Below, one piece after another: positions 46,275-56,647 of a stretch of DNA of 64,000 nt. Under the pieces are notes generated by a model. That model was not told where the DNA came from, searched no databases, and saw only the letters and a program-made list of their open reading frames with translations. The stretch is from Polynucleobacter sp. MWH-P3-07-1. Its GTDB lineage: Bacteria; Pseudomonadota; Gammaproteobacteria; Burkholderiales; Burkholderiaceae. Position 1 is the first letter of the stretch; each line of letters begins with the position of its first letter. The stretch spans positions 1,441,983 to 1,505,982 of the forward strand of contig NZ_CP061296.1 of the NCBI RefSeq assembly GCF_018687555.1, read 5' to 3'. A program made the translations under genes and the position numbers.

Positions 46275-47621
46275 ATGAAGAAGCTCTATATCAAAACCTT
46301 TGGCTGTCAAATGAATGAGTATGACTCTGACAAGATGGCCGACATCCTCCATGCCGATGAGGGCATGACTATCACCGATACACCTGAAGATGCTGATGTT
46401 GTACTTTTGAACACCTGCTCGATTCGGGAAAAGGCAGAAGACAAAGTGTTCTCTGACCTCGGCCGATTACGAGAACTTAAAAAACGTAAACCCAATTTAC
46501 TCATTGGGGTAGGTGGTTGTGTTGCCAGCCAAGAAGGTCAGCAAATTATTAATCGGGCGCCGTATGTTGATGTCGTCTTTGGCCCACAAACACTCCATCG
46601 CCTGCCTGATCTGATTGCGCAACGCCATCAAACTGGCAGGCCTCAAGTGGATATCTCATTTCCAGAAATTGAAAAGTTTGATCATTTGCCAGCTTCACGT
46701 AAAACCCGCGGCTCTGCATACGTCTCGATCATGGAGGGCTGCTCTAAGTATTGTAGTTATTGCGTAGTGCCCTATACCCGAGGCGAAGAAGTCTCACGTC
46801 CCCTTGATGATGTTTTGACCGAAGTGGCAAGCTTGGCAGCACAAGGCATTAAAGAAATTGTTTTGCTGGGGCAAAATGTAAACGCTTATCTGGGTAAGAT
46901 GAGTGACGGCAGTGAACTTGCTGACTTCGCTTTACTAATTGAGTATGTTGCAGAAATTCCGGGGGTTGAGCGGATTCGCTTTACAACCAGCCACCCAAAA
47001 GAATTTACGCAACGCTTAATTGATGTATACGCAAAAGTACCTAAGCTCGTTAGCCACTTACATTTACCTGTTCAGCACGCCTCCGATTCCGTCCTCTCTG
47101 CCATGAAGCGCGGTTATACCGCCTTGGAATACAAAAGCATTATTCGAAAAATGCGCGCTGTCCGGCCCGATCTCACACTCTCTAGTGACTTCATTGTTGG
47201 GTTTCCAGGTGAAACCGATGAGGACTTTAATAAGTTACTCAAGATGGTTGAAGAACTTCAGTTTGATAATAGTTTTTGCTTTATTTTCAGCCCCCGGCCT
47301 GGAACGCCTGCCGCCAACTTGACTGATGACACGCCTTATGAGATCAAACTCCAACGCCTACAAACCCTGCTGGCACTAATTGACTCACAGGGAGAAAAAA
47401 TTAGTCAACGCATGCTTGGCAATACCGAAACCATCCTGGTTGAGGGTCTTGCAAAAGACGGGGTCAATCTTCAAGGGCGGTCTGCAAATAATCGCATTAT
47501 TCACCTCGAACTACCAGATCATAATGGGGACGACTGGATCGGAAAAATGCTGGACGTCAAAATCACAGAAGTATTGAATTACACCTTACGCGGTGAATTG
47601 ATTGAATCCCATGTCATCTAA
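46275..47621 (+). CDS. miaB: tRNA-2-methylthio-N6-dimethylallyladenosine synthase
   Basis: A 448-residue radical-SAM methylthiotransferase acting on i6A37 of tRNAs reading U-initial codons. The N-terminal UPF0004 domain has [28 protein letters not shown] and GVGGCVASQ with three cysteines for one cluster. The radical-SAM motif CSKYCSYC holds the second. A C-terminal TRAM domain (~378-445) ends the chain. It overlaps ybeY by eleven bases and leads the miaB-ybeY-corC-lnt operon. Confidence 0.98.
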   Translation: MKKLYIKTFGCQMNEYDSDKMADILHADEGMTITDTPEDADVVLLNTCSIREKAEDKVFSDLGRLRELKKRKPNLLIGVGGCVASQEGQQIINRAPYVDVVFGPQTLHRLPDLIAQRHQTGRPQVDISFPEIEKFDHLPASRKTRGSAYVSIMEGCSKYCSYCVVPYTRGEEVSRPLDDVLTEVASLAAQGIKEIVLLGQNVNAYLGKMSDGSELADFALLIEYVAEIPGVERIRFTTSHPKEFTQRLIDVYAKVPKLVSHLHLPVQHASDSVLSAMKRGYTALEYKSIIRKMRAVRPDLTLSSDFIVGFPGETDEDFNKLLKMVEELQFDNSFCFIFSPRPGTPAANLTDDTPYEIKLQRLQTLLALIDSQGEKISQRMLGNTETILVEGLAKDGVNLQGRSANNRIIHLELPDHNGDDWIGKMLDVKITEVLNYTLRGELIESHVI

Positions 47622-48069
47622 ACTTCAGATTGATATTCAATTCGCAAGTCCAGCAATCGAAGCGGCCATCAATCAAGTCGCATCTAATACCCTTTTAAAA
47701 AAATGGATCAAAGCTGCTACCAATAAAGTAGGTCTCATTACCATTCGCTTTGTGAATTCCGCTGAATCAAAGAAGATGAATGCTTCTTACCGAAAGCAAG
47801 ACAAAGCAACGAATGTCCTGACCTTTCCCTATGCTTTAGATAAAGCCAGTCTCAATGCTGACATCATCTTATGCCTACCCGTCATTCAAAAGGAAGCCAA
47901 AGTGCAAGGTAAGACGATGAAATCGCATTTAGCCCACCTTGTCATTCACGGCTGCTTACATGCCCAAGGCCATGATCATGAAATTTCCAAGCAAGCTCTA
48001 AAAATGGAAGCACTTGAGATTAAGCTACTCAAAGAGCTTGGTTTTGCCAATCCCTATACCCCTCAGTAA
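47611..48069 (+). CDS. ybeY: Endoribonuclease YbeY (rRNA maturation factor)
   Basis: A 152-residue zinc-dependent RNase involved in 16S rRNA 3' maturation and ribosome quality control. The metal motif is [11 protein letters not shown], with [10 protein letters not shown] preceded by [18 protein letters not shown] is the conserved central strand. ATG 47611 is used; a TTG at 47602 is in frame but less likely. The usual PhoH/ybeZ gene is not next to it, though corC (ybeX) follows after 44 bp. Confidence 0.95.
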   Translation: MSSKLQIDIQFASPAIEAAINQVASNTLLKKWIKAATNKVGLITIRFVNSAESKKMNASYRKQDKATNVLTFPYALDKASLNADIILCLPVIQKEAKVQGKTMKSHLAHLVIHGCLHAQGHDHEISKQALKMEALEIKLLKELGFANPYTPQ

Positions 48070-48113
48070 TCCACTGTCACCAATTTCATCCCCATCTACG
48101 CTATTCTTGCACC

Positions 48114-48959
48114 ATGCCCGACCCCAATAAATCATTACTTGAACGCTTAACCGCTTTTCTAAGTCCCGTACCCATTAGCAGCACAGAACGTCGTCAAGAA
48201 TTAATCCTGACACTTCGAGAAGCCGAATCTGAGGGGCTGATCGATGCAGATGCCTTATCAATGATTGAAGGCGTATTCCAAGTGGGGCAGCTATGTGCGC
48301 GCGATATTTTGGTGCCTCGCGCCCAAATTGATTGGATTGATATCAACCTACCCTTAGCAGAAATTATTCAAAATGTGATTACTGCTGCTCACTCCCGCTT
48401 CCCTGTATTTGAAGGTAGCCGAGATAACATCATTGGCACCCTGCTTGCTAAGGATCTTCTCCGCAATGCCAGTGAAAAAGATTTTCAGGTACGCGATTGG
48501 TTACGACCTGCCGTGTTTATTCCTGAATCAAAGCGTTTGAGCGTGTTACTAAGGGATTTTAAAGACAACCGCAATCATTTAGCGATCGTGGTCGACGAGT
48601 ACAGCGGTGTAGCCGGAATTATTACCATTGAAGATGTGCTTGAACAAATTGTGGGCGACATCGAAGATGAGCATGATGTTGATGAAGAAGCTGACAATAT
48701 CATCGCCTTAGATAATGGTGATATCCGGGTCAAGGGTATTACTGAGCTCGAACAATTTAATGAAGTTGTAGGGACTGATTTTTCTGAAGAGGATATTGAT
48801 ACCGTTGCCGGTCTTGTTATTCAACATCTGGGTCGAGTACCTAAAATTGGTGAGCTCATTAAACTGGGGAATATCGAGTTTGAGATTCAGCGCGCCGACC
48901 CTAGGCAGATTCATATTTTGTTAGCAAGAAAGATCAATCAGAAACCTACACCTGCTTGA
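48114..48959 (+). CDS. corC: CorC/HlyC-type CBS-domain protein
   Basis: A 281-residue protein (YbeX). It has an N-terminal helix, two CBS domains (~65-185) with ILVPRAQIDWIDINLPLAEI, HSRFPVFEGSRDNIIGTLLA and VVDEYSGVAGIITIEDVLEQ. An acidic stretch and a C-terminal transporter-associated (CorC_HlyC) domain with EEDIDTVAGLVIQHLGRVP follow. Such proteins are tied to magnesium or cobalt efflux and ribosome metabolism. The stop overlaps the TTG start of lnt. Confidence 0.95.
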   Translation: MPDPNKSLLERLTAFLSPVPISSTERRQELILTLREAESEGLIDADALSMIEGVFQVGQLCARDILVPRAQIDWIDINLPLAEIIQNVITAAHSRFPVFEGSRDNIIGTLLAKDLLRNASEKDFQVRDWLRPAVFIPESKRLSVLLRDFKDNRNHLAIVVDEYSGVAGIITIEDVLEQIVGDIEDEHDVDEEADNIIALDNGDIRVKGITELEQFNEVVGTDFSEEDIDTVAGLVIQHLGRVPKIGELIKLGNIEFEIQRADPRQIHILLARKINQKPTPA

Positions 48960-50479
48960 GATTGCATGCTGTTTTGAAAAATCCCGCCCGATTTCTCACC
49001 CTCATCTTATTTGGTGCGATTCTTGCCTGCACGGCCGAGCTGCCCTATGGCGGGTGGATTCAAATTCCGATTCTTACCCTAGTTTGGTGGGGTTTACTTC
49101 AGTTTAAACACGCATCACTCAAGCAATTTTTGCTAGCAGGCTTGGCTTTTGGTTTGGGCTATTTTGTAGTGGGCCTATCCTGGATCTACATCAGCTTGCA
49201 CGATGTAGGAAAAATGAACTTCCTTCTGTCATGTGCAGCAGTCGTTTTACTTTCTACCTATACCGCAGTATTTTTCTCTTTAGCCTGTCTGCCACTCTAT
49301 TTCTTTAAGAAAGATTCTTTTTACACCGGATGCTTTCTTGCAGCCAGCTGGGTCTTGATTGAATGCCTACGTGGTTTTTTCCTCACCGGCTTTCCTTGGT
49401 TGGGTTTAGCAGAAGCTCAAGTGAATGGTCCGTTTGGGCTAGCAGCTCCTTACCTCGGTGGCTTAGCTTGTACCTTCCTAGCAGTGTGGAGTTCATGGCA
49501 ACTCTTGCATATTCGCAAACATGCCGTACTCAGCGTTGCTCCGGTCGCACTCATAGTTACTCTTATTCAGATCGGGGGGCTATGGAGTTTTACCAAGCCT
49601 ACGGGCTCACCCTTAAGCATTGAGCTCGTTCAAGGCAATTTTTCACAGAGTCTCATCTTTAGGCCCGAAGGCGTAATGCAACAAATTGACTATTACTCAA
49701 ATGTCATGAAGCGCTCTTCCGCTGAATTAATTGTTGCGCCTGAAACTGCCTTCTCTTGGCCTGATATCAATTTACCTCAGGGCACACTGGAGTCTTTACA
49801 AGATAACGTTAATCAACATCACAAGACATTACTGTTTGGGATCATCGGCCGACGCATCAATCCAAGCGATGGCAGGGAGTTTTCAAATCGAGCGCTTGGA
49901 CTAAATCAAAATGCCGCAGTATATGAGTACGATAAATCTCACCTGGTTCCTTTTGGAGAGTTCATTCCCCCTGGATTTCATTGGTTTGTGAATGCCTTCA
50001 ATGTCCCTTTGAGTGACTTTTCACGTGGCTCGATGAGTCAGCCACCTTTCAGGATTGTGAGAGATGACAAGGATCCACTCTTTGCCGCGATCACCATATG
50101 CTATGAAGACGTCTTCGGTAGTGAGCTTGCCACCCGCCTTCGACATAGCCCCGAAGCAACCAATCTATTGATTAACATCACTAATCTTGCTTGGTTTGGC
50201 GATTCTCAAGCCCCAGGTCAACAACTCAGACTTTCTCAACTACGATCTCTAGAAACAGGTCTGCCTGCCCTTCGTGCGACCAATACTGGCATTACTGCAG
50301 TCCTAGGGCCAGATGGGAAAGTGATTGAGCAATTGCCTAAATTTACGCAAACCTCTTTAGTGGGCTCTGTTCAGGCTTACACAGGCAGAACACCTTATGT
50401 CATTTGGGGTAATGCGCCAATTTTGACCATCTCTTTCCTGCTTCTCTTGATTGGCATCATTCGTCAAAGACGGTTTTAG
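48956..50479 (+). CDS. lnt: Apolipoprotein N-acyltransferase
   Basis: A 507-residue inner-membrane enzyme that adds the third acyl chain to lipoproteins. About six helices fill the N-terminal ~210 residues, a periplasmic nitrilase domain covers ~220-470, and a last helix ends the protein. The catalytic Glu-Lys-Cys triad is visible in [21 protein letters not shown] and [10 protein letters not shown]. No in-frame ATG exists near the start, so a TTG at 48956 (overlapping the corC stop) or 48962 must be used. Translation is probably coupled to corC. Confidence 0.94.
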   Translation: MRLHAVLKNPARFLTLILFGAILACTAELPYGGWIQIPILTLVWWGLLQFKHASLKQFLLAGLAFGLGYFVVGLSWIYISLHDVGKMNFLLSCAAVVLLSTYTAVFFSLACLPLYFFKKDSFYTGCFLAASWVLIECLRGFFLTGFPWLGLAEAQVNGPFGLAAPYLGGLACTFLAVWSSWQLLHIRKHAVLSVAPVALIVTLIQIGGLWSFTKPTGSPLSIELVQGNFSQSLIFRPEGVMQQIDYYSNVMKRSSAELIVAPETAFSWPDINLPQGTLESLQDNVNQHHKTLLFGIIGRRINPSDGREFSNRALGLNQNAAVYEYDKSHLVPFGEFIPPGFHWFVNAFNVPLSDFSRGSMSQPPFRIVRDDKDPLFAAITICYEDVFGSELATRLRHSPEATNLLINITNLAWFGDSQAPGQQLRLSQLRSLETGLPALRATNTGITAVLGPDGKVIEQLPKFTQTSLVGSVQAYTGRTPYVIWGNAPILTISFLLLLIGIIRQRRF

Positions 50480-50528
50480 TAATCGCCCAGCTTCGCCATG
50501 TAAAATCAATGGCTTAGCTAGGTTAAAC

Positions 50529-51416
50529 ATGCTTACATTTCAGCAAATCATTCTTAAACTTCAAGAGTATTGGGACCAACAAGGTTGCGCCCTACTTCAG
50601 CCTATTGACCTTGAGGTTGGCGCAGGCACATCGCATACCGCCACCTTTTTAAGGGCAATTGGTCCTGAGCCCTGGAAGGCTGCTTATGTTCAGCCATCCC
50701 GCCGCCCTAAAGACGGTCGTTATGGCGAGAACCCCAATCGCTTGCAACACTACTACCAATATCAAGTGGTGCTCAAGCCAGCTCCAGCAAACATCCTAGA
50801 GCTCTATTTAGGATCACTGGCAGCACTCGGTTTAGATCTTAAAGAAAATGATGTTCGCTTCGTCGAGGATGATTGGGAAAATCCCACCCTCGGTGCCTGG
50901 GGCTTAGGTTGGGAAGTTTGGCTCAATGGTATGGAAGTCACACAATTTACCTACTTCCAACAAGTCGGTGGCATTGACTGCAAGCCCGTACTTGGCGAAA
51001 TAACCTATGGTATTGAGCGCCTGGCGATGTATATCCAGAATTGTTCCAATGTATTCGATCTTGTTTGGGCGGACGGCATCTCCTATGGTGACGTGTATCA
51101 CCAGAACGAAGTTGAGCAGTCTTCTTACAACTTCGAACACTCCAATACCGATTTACTCTTTGCGAACTTCAGTAATTATGAGAGTGAAGCAAAACGCTTA
51201 ATGGAAGTACCTCTAGCCTTACCCGCTTATGAAATGGTTCTCAAAGCCGCCCACACTTTTAATTTGCTGGATGCGCGTGGAGCTATTTCGGTTACCGAGC
51301 GGGCTGCCTATATCGGTCGAATTCGGAATCTTTCCCGTGCAGTGGCGCAAGCCTACTTCGAGTCTCGTGAGAAATTGGGCTTTCCGATGTGTCAACGCAG
51401 TTCAGCTAAATCATGA
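50529..51416 (+). CDS. glyQ: Glycyl-tRNA synthetase alpha subunit
   Basis: A 295-residue catalytic subunit of the alpha2beta2 enzyme. It begins [20 protein letters not shown] and has the class-II motifs in [20 protein letters not shown] and then [37 protein letters not shown] and [20 protein letters not shown] follow. An upstream extension of the frame to 50451 lies inside lnt and is rejected. The stop overlaps glyS by four bases (ATGA). Confidence 0.98.
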   Translation: MLTFQQIILKLQEYWDQQGCALLQPIDLEVGAGTSHTATFLRAIGPEPWKAAYVQPSRRPKDGRYGENPNRLQHYYQYQVVLKPAPANILELYLGSLAALGLDLKENDVRFVEDDWENPTLGAWGLGWEVWLNGMEVTQFTYFQQVGGIDCKPVLGEITYGIERLAMYIQNCSNVFDLVWADGISYGDVYHQNEVEQSSYNFEHSNTDLLFANFSNYESEAKRLMEVPLALPAYEMVLKAAHTFNLLDARGAISVTERAAYIGRIRNLSRAVAQAYFESREKLGFPMCQRSSAKS

Positions 51417-53551
51417 GTACATTGAATCCCGGCCCTACTTCAGCCAGCCTTCTACTTGAAGTATTTACAGAAGAGCTGCCTCCCAAATCCTTACGTCGTT
51501 TAGGTCAGGCTTTTAGTGATGGGATTACGGATTCCCTTAAAGTGGCTGGCCTGTTAAGCGAAAAATCTATCGTCACTGGGTTTGCAAGCCCCCGTCGCTT
51601 GGCTGTCCACATCACAGAGGTGCTTAATCAAGCTCCCGATTATCCAGTCCGAGAAAAATTACTTCCTATTTCTATTGCCTATGATGCGCAGGGTCAAGCT
51701 ACCGCCCCCTTACTAAAGAAACTGGCTAGCCTAGGTTATGCTGACATTGATCTTTCATCCTTAGAGAAATCAGGTGAAGGGAAGAATGAAGCGCTCTATT
51801 TAAATGTAGTTGCAAAAGGCGCAGCTCTAGAGCCTACGGTACAACAAGCGCTCGAACAAACCCTGAGTAAGTTACCAGTCGCTAAGATGATGCACTATCA
51901 AGTCACACGCACCAATGGCGACTTGGTCGACGTTCAATTTGCCCGTCCAGTGCATGGCATTGTGGCTTTACATGGCGATAGTCCGCTTCAGATCAGCGCC
52001 CTAGGCATTGATTCAGGAAATAAAACCGATGGACATCGCTTTTTATCTCCTGGGGCAATCAAGATTGAGAGTGCCGATCAATACGAAACCTCACTCGAGA
52101 CCAAGGGAAAAATTATTCCTAGCTTTATAAAACGTCGCCAACAAATTGAGGCGGCACTGCTCAAGGCTGCAGGTGATGATCTGGTGCTGATGCCAGACAG
52201 CCTGCTTGATGAAGTGACAGCCCTCGTTGAGTGGCCAGCAATTTATGAGTGTCATTTTGATGCTGAGTTTTTAGAAGTTCCACAAGAATGTTTAATTCTG
52301 ACGATGCAAACCAATCAGAAATATTTTGCATTAACGGATAAACAAGGCAAGCTCAGAAATCGCTTCTTAATTGTCTCCAATATTCAAACTGATCAGCCTG
52401 CAGCAATCATTTCAGGGAATGAACGTGTGGTGCGCCCTCGCTTATCAGATGCACGCTTCTTTTTCCAACAAGATCAAAAGCGTTCCTTGGCCTCTCGAGT
52501 AAATGATCTCGCAAGAGTGGTGTATCACAATCAATTGGGTAATCAACTCGATCGCACCAAGCGGGTTCAAGCCATTGCGCTCGGTATCGCCAAATTACTC
52601 GGATGGAATGAAACGCTTTCTGCTAGAGCAGCTGAGATTGCTAAAACGGATTTGCTGACTGATATGGTGGGTGAGTTCCCAGAACTACAAGGAATCATGG
52701 GTCGCTACTATGCAACTCTCGACAAAGAAAATCCTGAAGTGGCAGCAGCATGCAGTGAGCACTATATGCCACGCTTTGCGGGTGATACTTTGCCAAGCAC
52801 TCAAACTGGAACTATCTTGGCTATTGCTGACAAACTAGAAACCTTGGTCGGCATTTGGGGAGTTGGGCTAGCCCCCACAGGCGATAAAGACCCATACGCA
52901 CTGCGACGTCATGCACTGGGTATCTGTCGTTTGCTGTTAGAAAAAAATCTGTCTTTGAGTCTGCCGACCCTAATTGAACTAGCGCGCCAACAGTTTCCGC
53001 AAAAGGAAGTTCAGGAAAAAGCCCAGGTTACTGAAATCAATGAATTTATTCTTGACCGCTTGCGTGCTTATCTTCGCGATCAAGCAATTGACGGCAAACC
53101 CTTTACCAACCCTGAAATTGAAGCTGTCTTGAGCCAAGCACCAGAACATATCAATGACATCATCACCCGTCTGTCCGCTGTAAGAGCATTCAATGCCCTC
53201 ACACAAGCCGGTCAATTGGCGGCTGCTAACAAGCGCATTAGCAATATTCTAAAAAAGACCACCACTGCCATTCCCGACACTTGTTCAGAAAAGCTTTTGC
53301 AGGTTCCTGCAGAAATTGCATTGCATCAAGCTTTTGAGGCATTAAAACCCAGTCTTGATTTGGCTTATGGAAAACATCAATTTGTTGAGCTATTAAAAGC
53401 ATTAGTTGCTTTGAGTGAGCCGATCGATCAGTTCTTCGCGGACGTCATGGTGATGGATCCTGATCCAAAATTACGTGATAACCGCCTGGCCCTTTTACAA
53501 GAACTACACCAAAAAATGAATTTAGTCGCGGATCTCGGCAAATTAGCATGA
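51413..53551 (+). CDS. glyS: Glycyl-tRNA synthetase beta subunit
   Basis: A 712-residue subunit that binds tRNA-Gly. It starts with [19 protein letters not shown] and contains [51 protein letters not shown] and the HD-type region [20 protein letters not shown]. The C-terminal anticodon-binding domain (~590-700) has [16 protein letters not shown]. It is translationally coupled to both glyQ (start) and gmhB (end, ATGA overlap). Confidence 0.98.
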   Translation: MSTLNPGPTSASLLLEVFTEELPPKSLRRLGQAFSDGITDSLKVAGLLSEKSIVTGFASPRRLAVHITEVLNQAPDYPVREKLLPISIAYDAQGQATAPLLKKLASLGYADIDLSSLEKSGEGKNEALYLNVVAKGAALEPTVQQALEQTLSKLPVAKMMHYQVTRTNGDLVDVQFARPVHGIVALHGDSPLQISALGIDSGNKTDGHRFLSPGAIKIESADQYETSLETKGKIIPSFIKRRQQIEAALLKAAGDDLVLMPDSLLDEVTALVEWPAIYECHFDAEFLEVPQECLILTMQTNQKYFALTDKQGKLRNRFLIVSNIQTDQPAAIISGNERVVRPRLSDARFFFQQDQKRSLASRVNDLARVVYHNQLGNQLDRTKRVQAIALGIAKLLGWNETLSARAAEIAKTDLLTDMVGEFPELQGIMGRYYATLDKENPEVAAACSEHYMPRFAGDTLPSTQTGTILAIADKLETLVGIWGVGLAPTGDKDPYALRRHALGICRLLLEKNLSLSLPTLIELARQQFPQKEVQEKAQVTEINEFILDRLRAYLRDQAIDGKPFTNPEIEAVLSQAPEHINDIITRLSAVRAFNALTQAGQLAAANKRISNILKKTTTAIPDTCSEKLLQVPAEIALHQAFEALKPSLDLAYGKHQFVELLKALVALSEPIDQFFADVMVMDPDPKLRDNRLALLQELHQKMNLVADLGKLA

Positions 53552-54120
53552 GCAATAGCTCTTCTAAATTCATCATTCTCGACCGCGATGGTGTGATTAA
53601 CGAAGATCGAGATGACTACGTCAAATCTGTTGATGAATGGATTCCGCTACCAGGTAGCTTAGAGGCTATCGCCCTACTCAATCAAGCTGGCTACCAAATT
53701 GCAATTGCAACCAACCAGTCTGGCTTAGCGCGCGGTTTCTTTAGCATCAGTGATTTACATGCCATGCATAACAAGATGGCTCATTTACTCAAGCCCCTAG
53801 GAGGGCATATTGATAGCATCTTCTTTTGCCCACACATCGATGCACATGCATGCGACTGTCGCAAACCAGCGCCAGGAATGATGAAAGAAATTGCTTTGCG
53901 ATATCACAGAAATCAGCACAAACATCCCTTGGAAGGCATTCCTGTGGTTGGTGATTCCCTGAGAGATCTTCAAGCCGGAGTTGCCTTGGGCGCTAGACCT
54001 CATCTTGTTCTCACTGGCAAGGGTCAAAAGACTCTAGCGGGCGGAAACCTGCCTGAAGGAACGGAAATCCACCAAGACCTTCTGGCTTTTGCCAATAGCT
54101 TTCTCAAGGGCGTAGCATAA
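53548..54120 (+). CDS. gmhB: D-glycero-beta-D-manno-heptose 1,7-bisphosphate 7-phosphatase
   Basis: A 190-residue HAD phosphatase in the ADP-heptose route for LPS core. The nucleophile motif is ILDRDGVINEDRDDYVKS, and motif II is IATNQSGLARG. The zinc-binding loop CPHIDAHACDCRKPAPGMM distinguishes GmhB from other HAD enzymes. GDSLRDLQAGVALG is motif IV. It is coupled to glyS and two bases ahead of plsC. waaF, a user of the product, is at 23122. Confidence 0.96.
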   Translation: MSNSSSKFIILDRDGVINEDRDDYVKSVDEWIPLPGSLEAIALLNQAGYQIAIATNQSGLARGFFSISDLHAMHNKMAHLLKPLGGHIDSIFFCPHIDAHACDCRKPAPGMMKEIALRYHRNQHKHPLEGIPVVGDSLRDLQAGVALGARPHLVLTGKGQKTLAGGNLPEGTEIHQDLLAFANSFLKGVA

Positions 54121-54122
54121 AG

Positions 54123-54857
54123 ATGATGACATTCGTACGCTCAACCCTTTTCACCCTCTTCTTGCTGGTCTTTACGCCGATTTGGTCGGTACTGTGTATG
54201 CTGGCTTTTCCTTTTCTCAACCCAGAGAATCGCTATCGCTTTATTGGGCTATGGAATAAGGTGGTCATATACGTTCTGAAGCATCTCTGTGGCATTCGTT
54301 TTGAGATTCGGGGCATGGAAAATATGCTGGCTGTACTGGATCAACCGGTCGTCGTTCTCAGCAAACACCAATCTGCTTATGAGACGATCGCTTACATTGC
54401 CTTGCTGCCTAAACAACTGTGTTTTGTATTTAAGCGTGAGCTCTTGTGGATTCCATTTTTTGGCTGGGCCTTGGCTCTACTCAAAATGATCCACATTAAT
54501 CGAGCTAGTAAAGAAACGGCAGCACTTTCTGTTGCAAGCCAAGGCCGCAAACGCCTAAGTGAAGGCAAATGGATTTTGATGTTCCCTGAGGGTACTAGAA
54601 CCCCCGTTGGCTCTCATAAGCCCTATCGCAAAGGCGGAGCTCGTCTTGCTAGTGCCACTGGTGCCATCGTGATTCCGATTGCCCATAATGCCGGGCACTT
54701 CTGGCCACGCAATAGCTTCATGAAATACCCAGGTACCGTCATCTTCTCAATTGGCCCCGCGCTTGCTTCTGCAGGAAAATCTGGTGACCAACTCCATCAA
54801 GAAGTTGAAGGCTGGATTGAAGCAGAGATGAGAAAAATAGATCCGAGCGCTTACTAA
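54123..54857 (+). CDS. plsC: 1-acyl-sn-glycerol-3-phosphate acyltransferase
   Basis: A 244-residue inner-membrane enzyme that makes phosphatidate from lysophosphatidate. An N-terminal hydrophobic helix is followed by the acyltransferase motifs: SKHQSAYETIAY (HX4E instead of the textbook HX4D, as in many betaproteobacteria), then IHINRASKETA, MFPEGTRTPVG and VIPIAHNAGHFW. The stop overlaps the end of convergent rsmA by four bases. Confidence 0.94.
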   Translation: MMTFVRSTLFTLFLLVFTPIWSVLCMLAFPFLNPENRYRFIGLWNKVVIYVLKHLCGIRFEIRGMENMLAVLDQPVVVLSKHQSAYETIAYIALLPKQLCFVFKRELLWIPFFGWALALLKMIHINRASKETAALSVASQGRKRLSEGKWILMFPEGTRTPVGSHKPYRKGGARLASATGAIVIPIAHNAGHFWPRNSFMKYPGTVIFSIGPALASAGKSGDQLHQEVEGWIEAEMRKIDPSAY

Positions 54858-55642
54858 GCTGAGATTCCATTGGCTAATAATTTAGCCCATGCAATATAAC
54901 GATCTACCGAAATATCCTGCGCTCTAGCTTTGAGCTCATGCTCACCCAGACTTAAACGATCGGCATAGGCTTGTAGATTGGTCCGCAACATTTTACGTCT
55001 CTGAGCAAAGGCTGCTGCGACCACTTTTTCAAGAGCGCTCCACTCCTGAGAACTTAAGTCAAAATCTGTACGGGGAATCATTCTGACTACCGCAGAATTT
55101 ACCTTGGGCTGCGGATCAAAAGCTTCGGGTGGAACCTCTAATACCTGCTCCATATGATAACGAGCCTGCAGCATGACAGAGAGCCGACTAAAGTCAGAGC
55201 TTCCTGCTGGTGCAACCATTCTTTCTACCACCTCTGCTTGCAACATAAATACTTGCTCATGAATCTGGCTGGCTGCTGATACCAAATGAAATAGGAGTGG
55301 TGAAGAGATGTTGTAAGGTAGATTACCTACGACCTTACATTGACCCTGATGGGTGCCTCGCTGTTTTGCCCATTCAGAAAAATCAAACTGAAGTGCATCG
55401 CCCTCGATAACATTGAGCCCTGGTAAATTTTCTTGTCTCCAGTACGCAACGAGGTCTCGATCGATCTCTAGAAGATCTAGATGATCTAGATTAGCTAATA
55501 AGGGGCGAGTTAACGCACCTAAGCCGGGTCCGATTTCAATGATGTGCGAATCTGCAGCAGGATGAATCAGAGCGACGATGGCATGAATAATCCCGTTATC
55601 CTGCAAGAAATTTTGGCCAAATCGTTTTCGGGCGCGATGCAT
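54854..55642 (-). CDS. rsmA: 16S rRNA (adenine1518-N6/1519-N6)-dimethyltransferase
   Basis: A 262-residue KsgA methyltransferase. It begins RKRFGQNFLQDNGIIHAI, with the SAM motif EIGPGLGALTRPL, an acidic LEIDRDLVAYW and the catalytic motif GNLPYNISSPLLFHLV. FAQRRKMLRTNLQAY is in the C-terminal domain. It is the last gene of lptD-surA-pdxA-rsmA, immediately after pdxA. Confidence 0.98.
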   Translation of the reverse strand: MHRARKRFGQNFLQDNGIIHAIVALIHPAADSHIIEIGPGLGALTRPLLANLDHLDLLEIDRDLVAYWRQENLPGLNVIEGDALQFDFSEWAKQRGTHQGQCKVVGNLPYNISSPLLFHLVSAASQIHEQVFMLQAEVVERMVAPAGSSDFSRLSVMLQARYHMEQVLEVPPEAFDPQPKVNSAVVRMIPRTDFDLSSQEWSALEKVVAAAFAQRRKMLRTNLQAYADRLSLGEHELKARAQDISVDRYIAWAKLLANGISA

Positions 55643-56647
55643 CTATACCAAGCTATTGTGATGCAGTGCTAATGAGTAGGCCAACCGTAGTGCCTCTAGC
55701 ATGCTGCGGTGATCAGCTAGGCCTTTTCCAGCAATATCAAGAGCCGTACCATGATCTACTGAAGTACGAATCATAGGCAAGCCCAATGTAACGTTGACAC
55801 CACTGCCGAAACTGACAAATTTAAATGGTGCCAAACCTTGATCGTGATACATAGCCAAGAAGGCATCTGTTTTATTCAGGGCCCGAACATCAAACATCGT
55901 GTCGCCCGGATAAGGGCCCGATACCGCGATCCCTGCATCACGCGCTAAATGAATTGCAGGAATAATCTGATCAACCTCTTCCCTGCCAAGATAGCCAGAT
56001 TCTCCAGCATGGGGATTCAATCCAGCAACCCGTATTCGAGGGTTTGCAATACCAAATTTAGAACGTAAATCATGCTCAATAATTTGAATCGTTTCAAAAA
56101 GAGTATTACAGCTTAAAGCAGCCGAAACCTCCTTTAAGGGTAGGTGGGTTGTTGCTAGAGCGACTCTTAACTGCTGAGCAGTGTGCATACCCAAAATACC
56201 AGCCTGAAGTTCAGTGCAGAGCATCATCACGACATGCTTCACACCGCAACGCTCTGCCAGATACTCAGTGTGGCCTGTAAAGGGGGTTCCCGCGAGATTG
56301 ATGACGCTTTTTTGAAGAGGCGCAGTCACCATCGCATCAAACCGACCCTGCAAACAACTATCGATTGCGAAATCTAGGGTGTTTAAGACATAGGGGGCAT
56401 TTGCAGGATTTAACTCACCATATTTAACCGGCTCAATCAACGGTACATGGTGAATGTGCAAACGCTCCCGTATTTTCGAATCCACCGAATATGAAGCCGA
56501 CAAAAGATCGCTACACCCCACTAGGGTAATTTCAAGATCAGTTTGCTCTTTTAAAAATTGGACAGCAGCAGCCAAGGAAACCTCGGGGCCGATGCCTGAG
56601 GGCTCTCCTGTGGTAACAGCTAATTTAACGATTGCCGATGGCTGCAT
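55643..56647 (-). CDS. pdxA: 4-hydroxythreonine-4-phosphate dehydrogenase
   Basis: A 334-residue enzyme of pyridoxal-phosphate synthesis. Family signatures are AVTTGEPSGIGPEVSLAAA, MVTAPLQKSVINLAG, FTGHTEYLAE with a zinc histidine, AGLNPHAGESGYLGREE, and AMYHDQGLAPFKFVSFGSGV. Its start overlaps the 3' end of surA by 23 bp, and rsmA follows directly. This lptD-surA-pdxA-rsmA order is conserved in proteobacteria. Confidence 0.97.
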   Translation of the reverse strand: MQPSAIVKLAVTTGEPSGIGPEVSLAAAVQFLKEQTDLEITLVGCSDLLSASYSVDSKIRERLHIHHVPLIEPVKYGELNPANAPYVLNTLDFAIDSCLQGRFDAMVTAPLQKSVINLAGTPFTGHTEYLAERCGVKHVVMMLCTELQAGILGMHTAQQLRVALATTHLPLKEVSAALSCNTLFETIQIIEHDLRSKFGIANPRIRVAGLNPHAGESGYLGREEVDQIIPAIHLARDAGIAVSGPYPGDTMFDVRALNKTDAFLAMYHDQGLAPFKFVSFGSGVNVTLGLPMIRTSVDHGTALDIAGKGLADHRSMLEALRLAYSLALHHNSLV

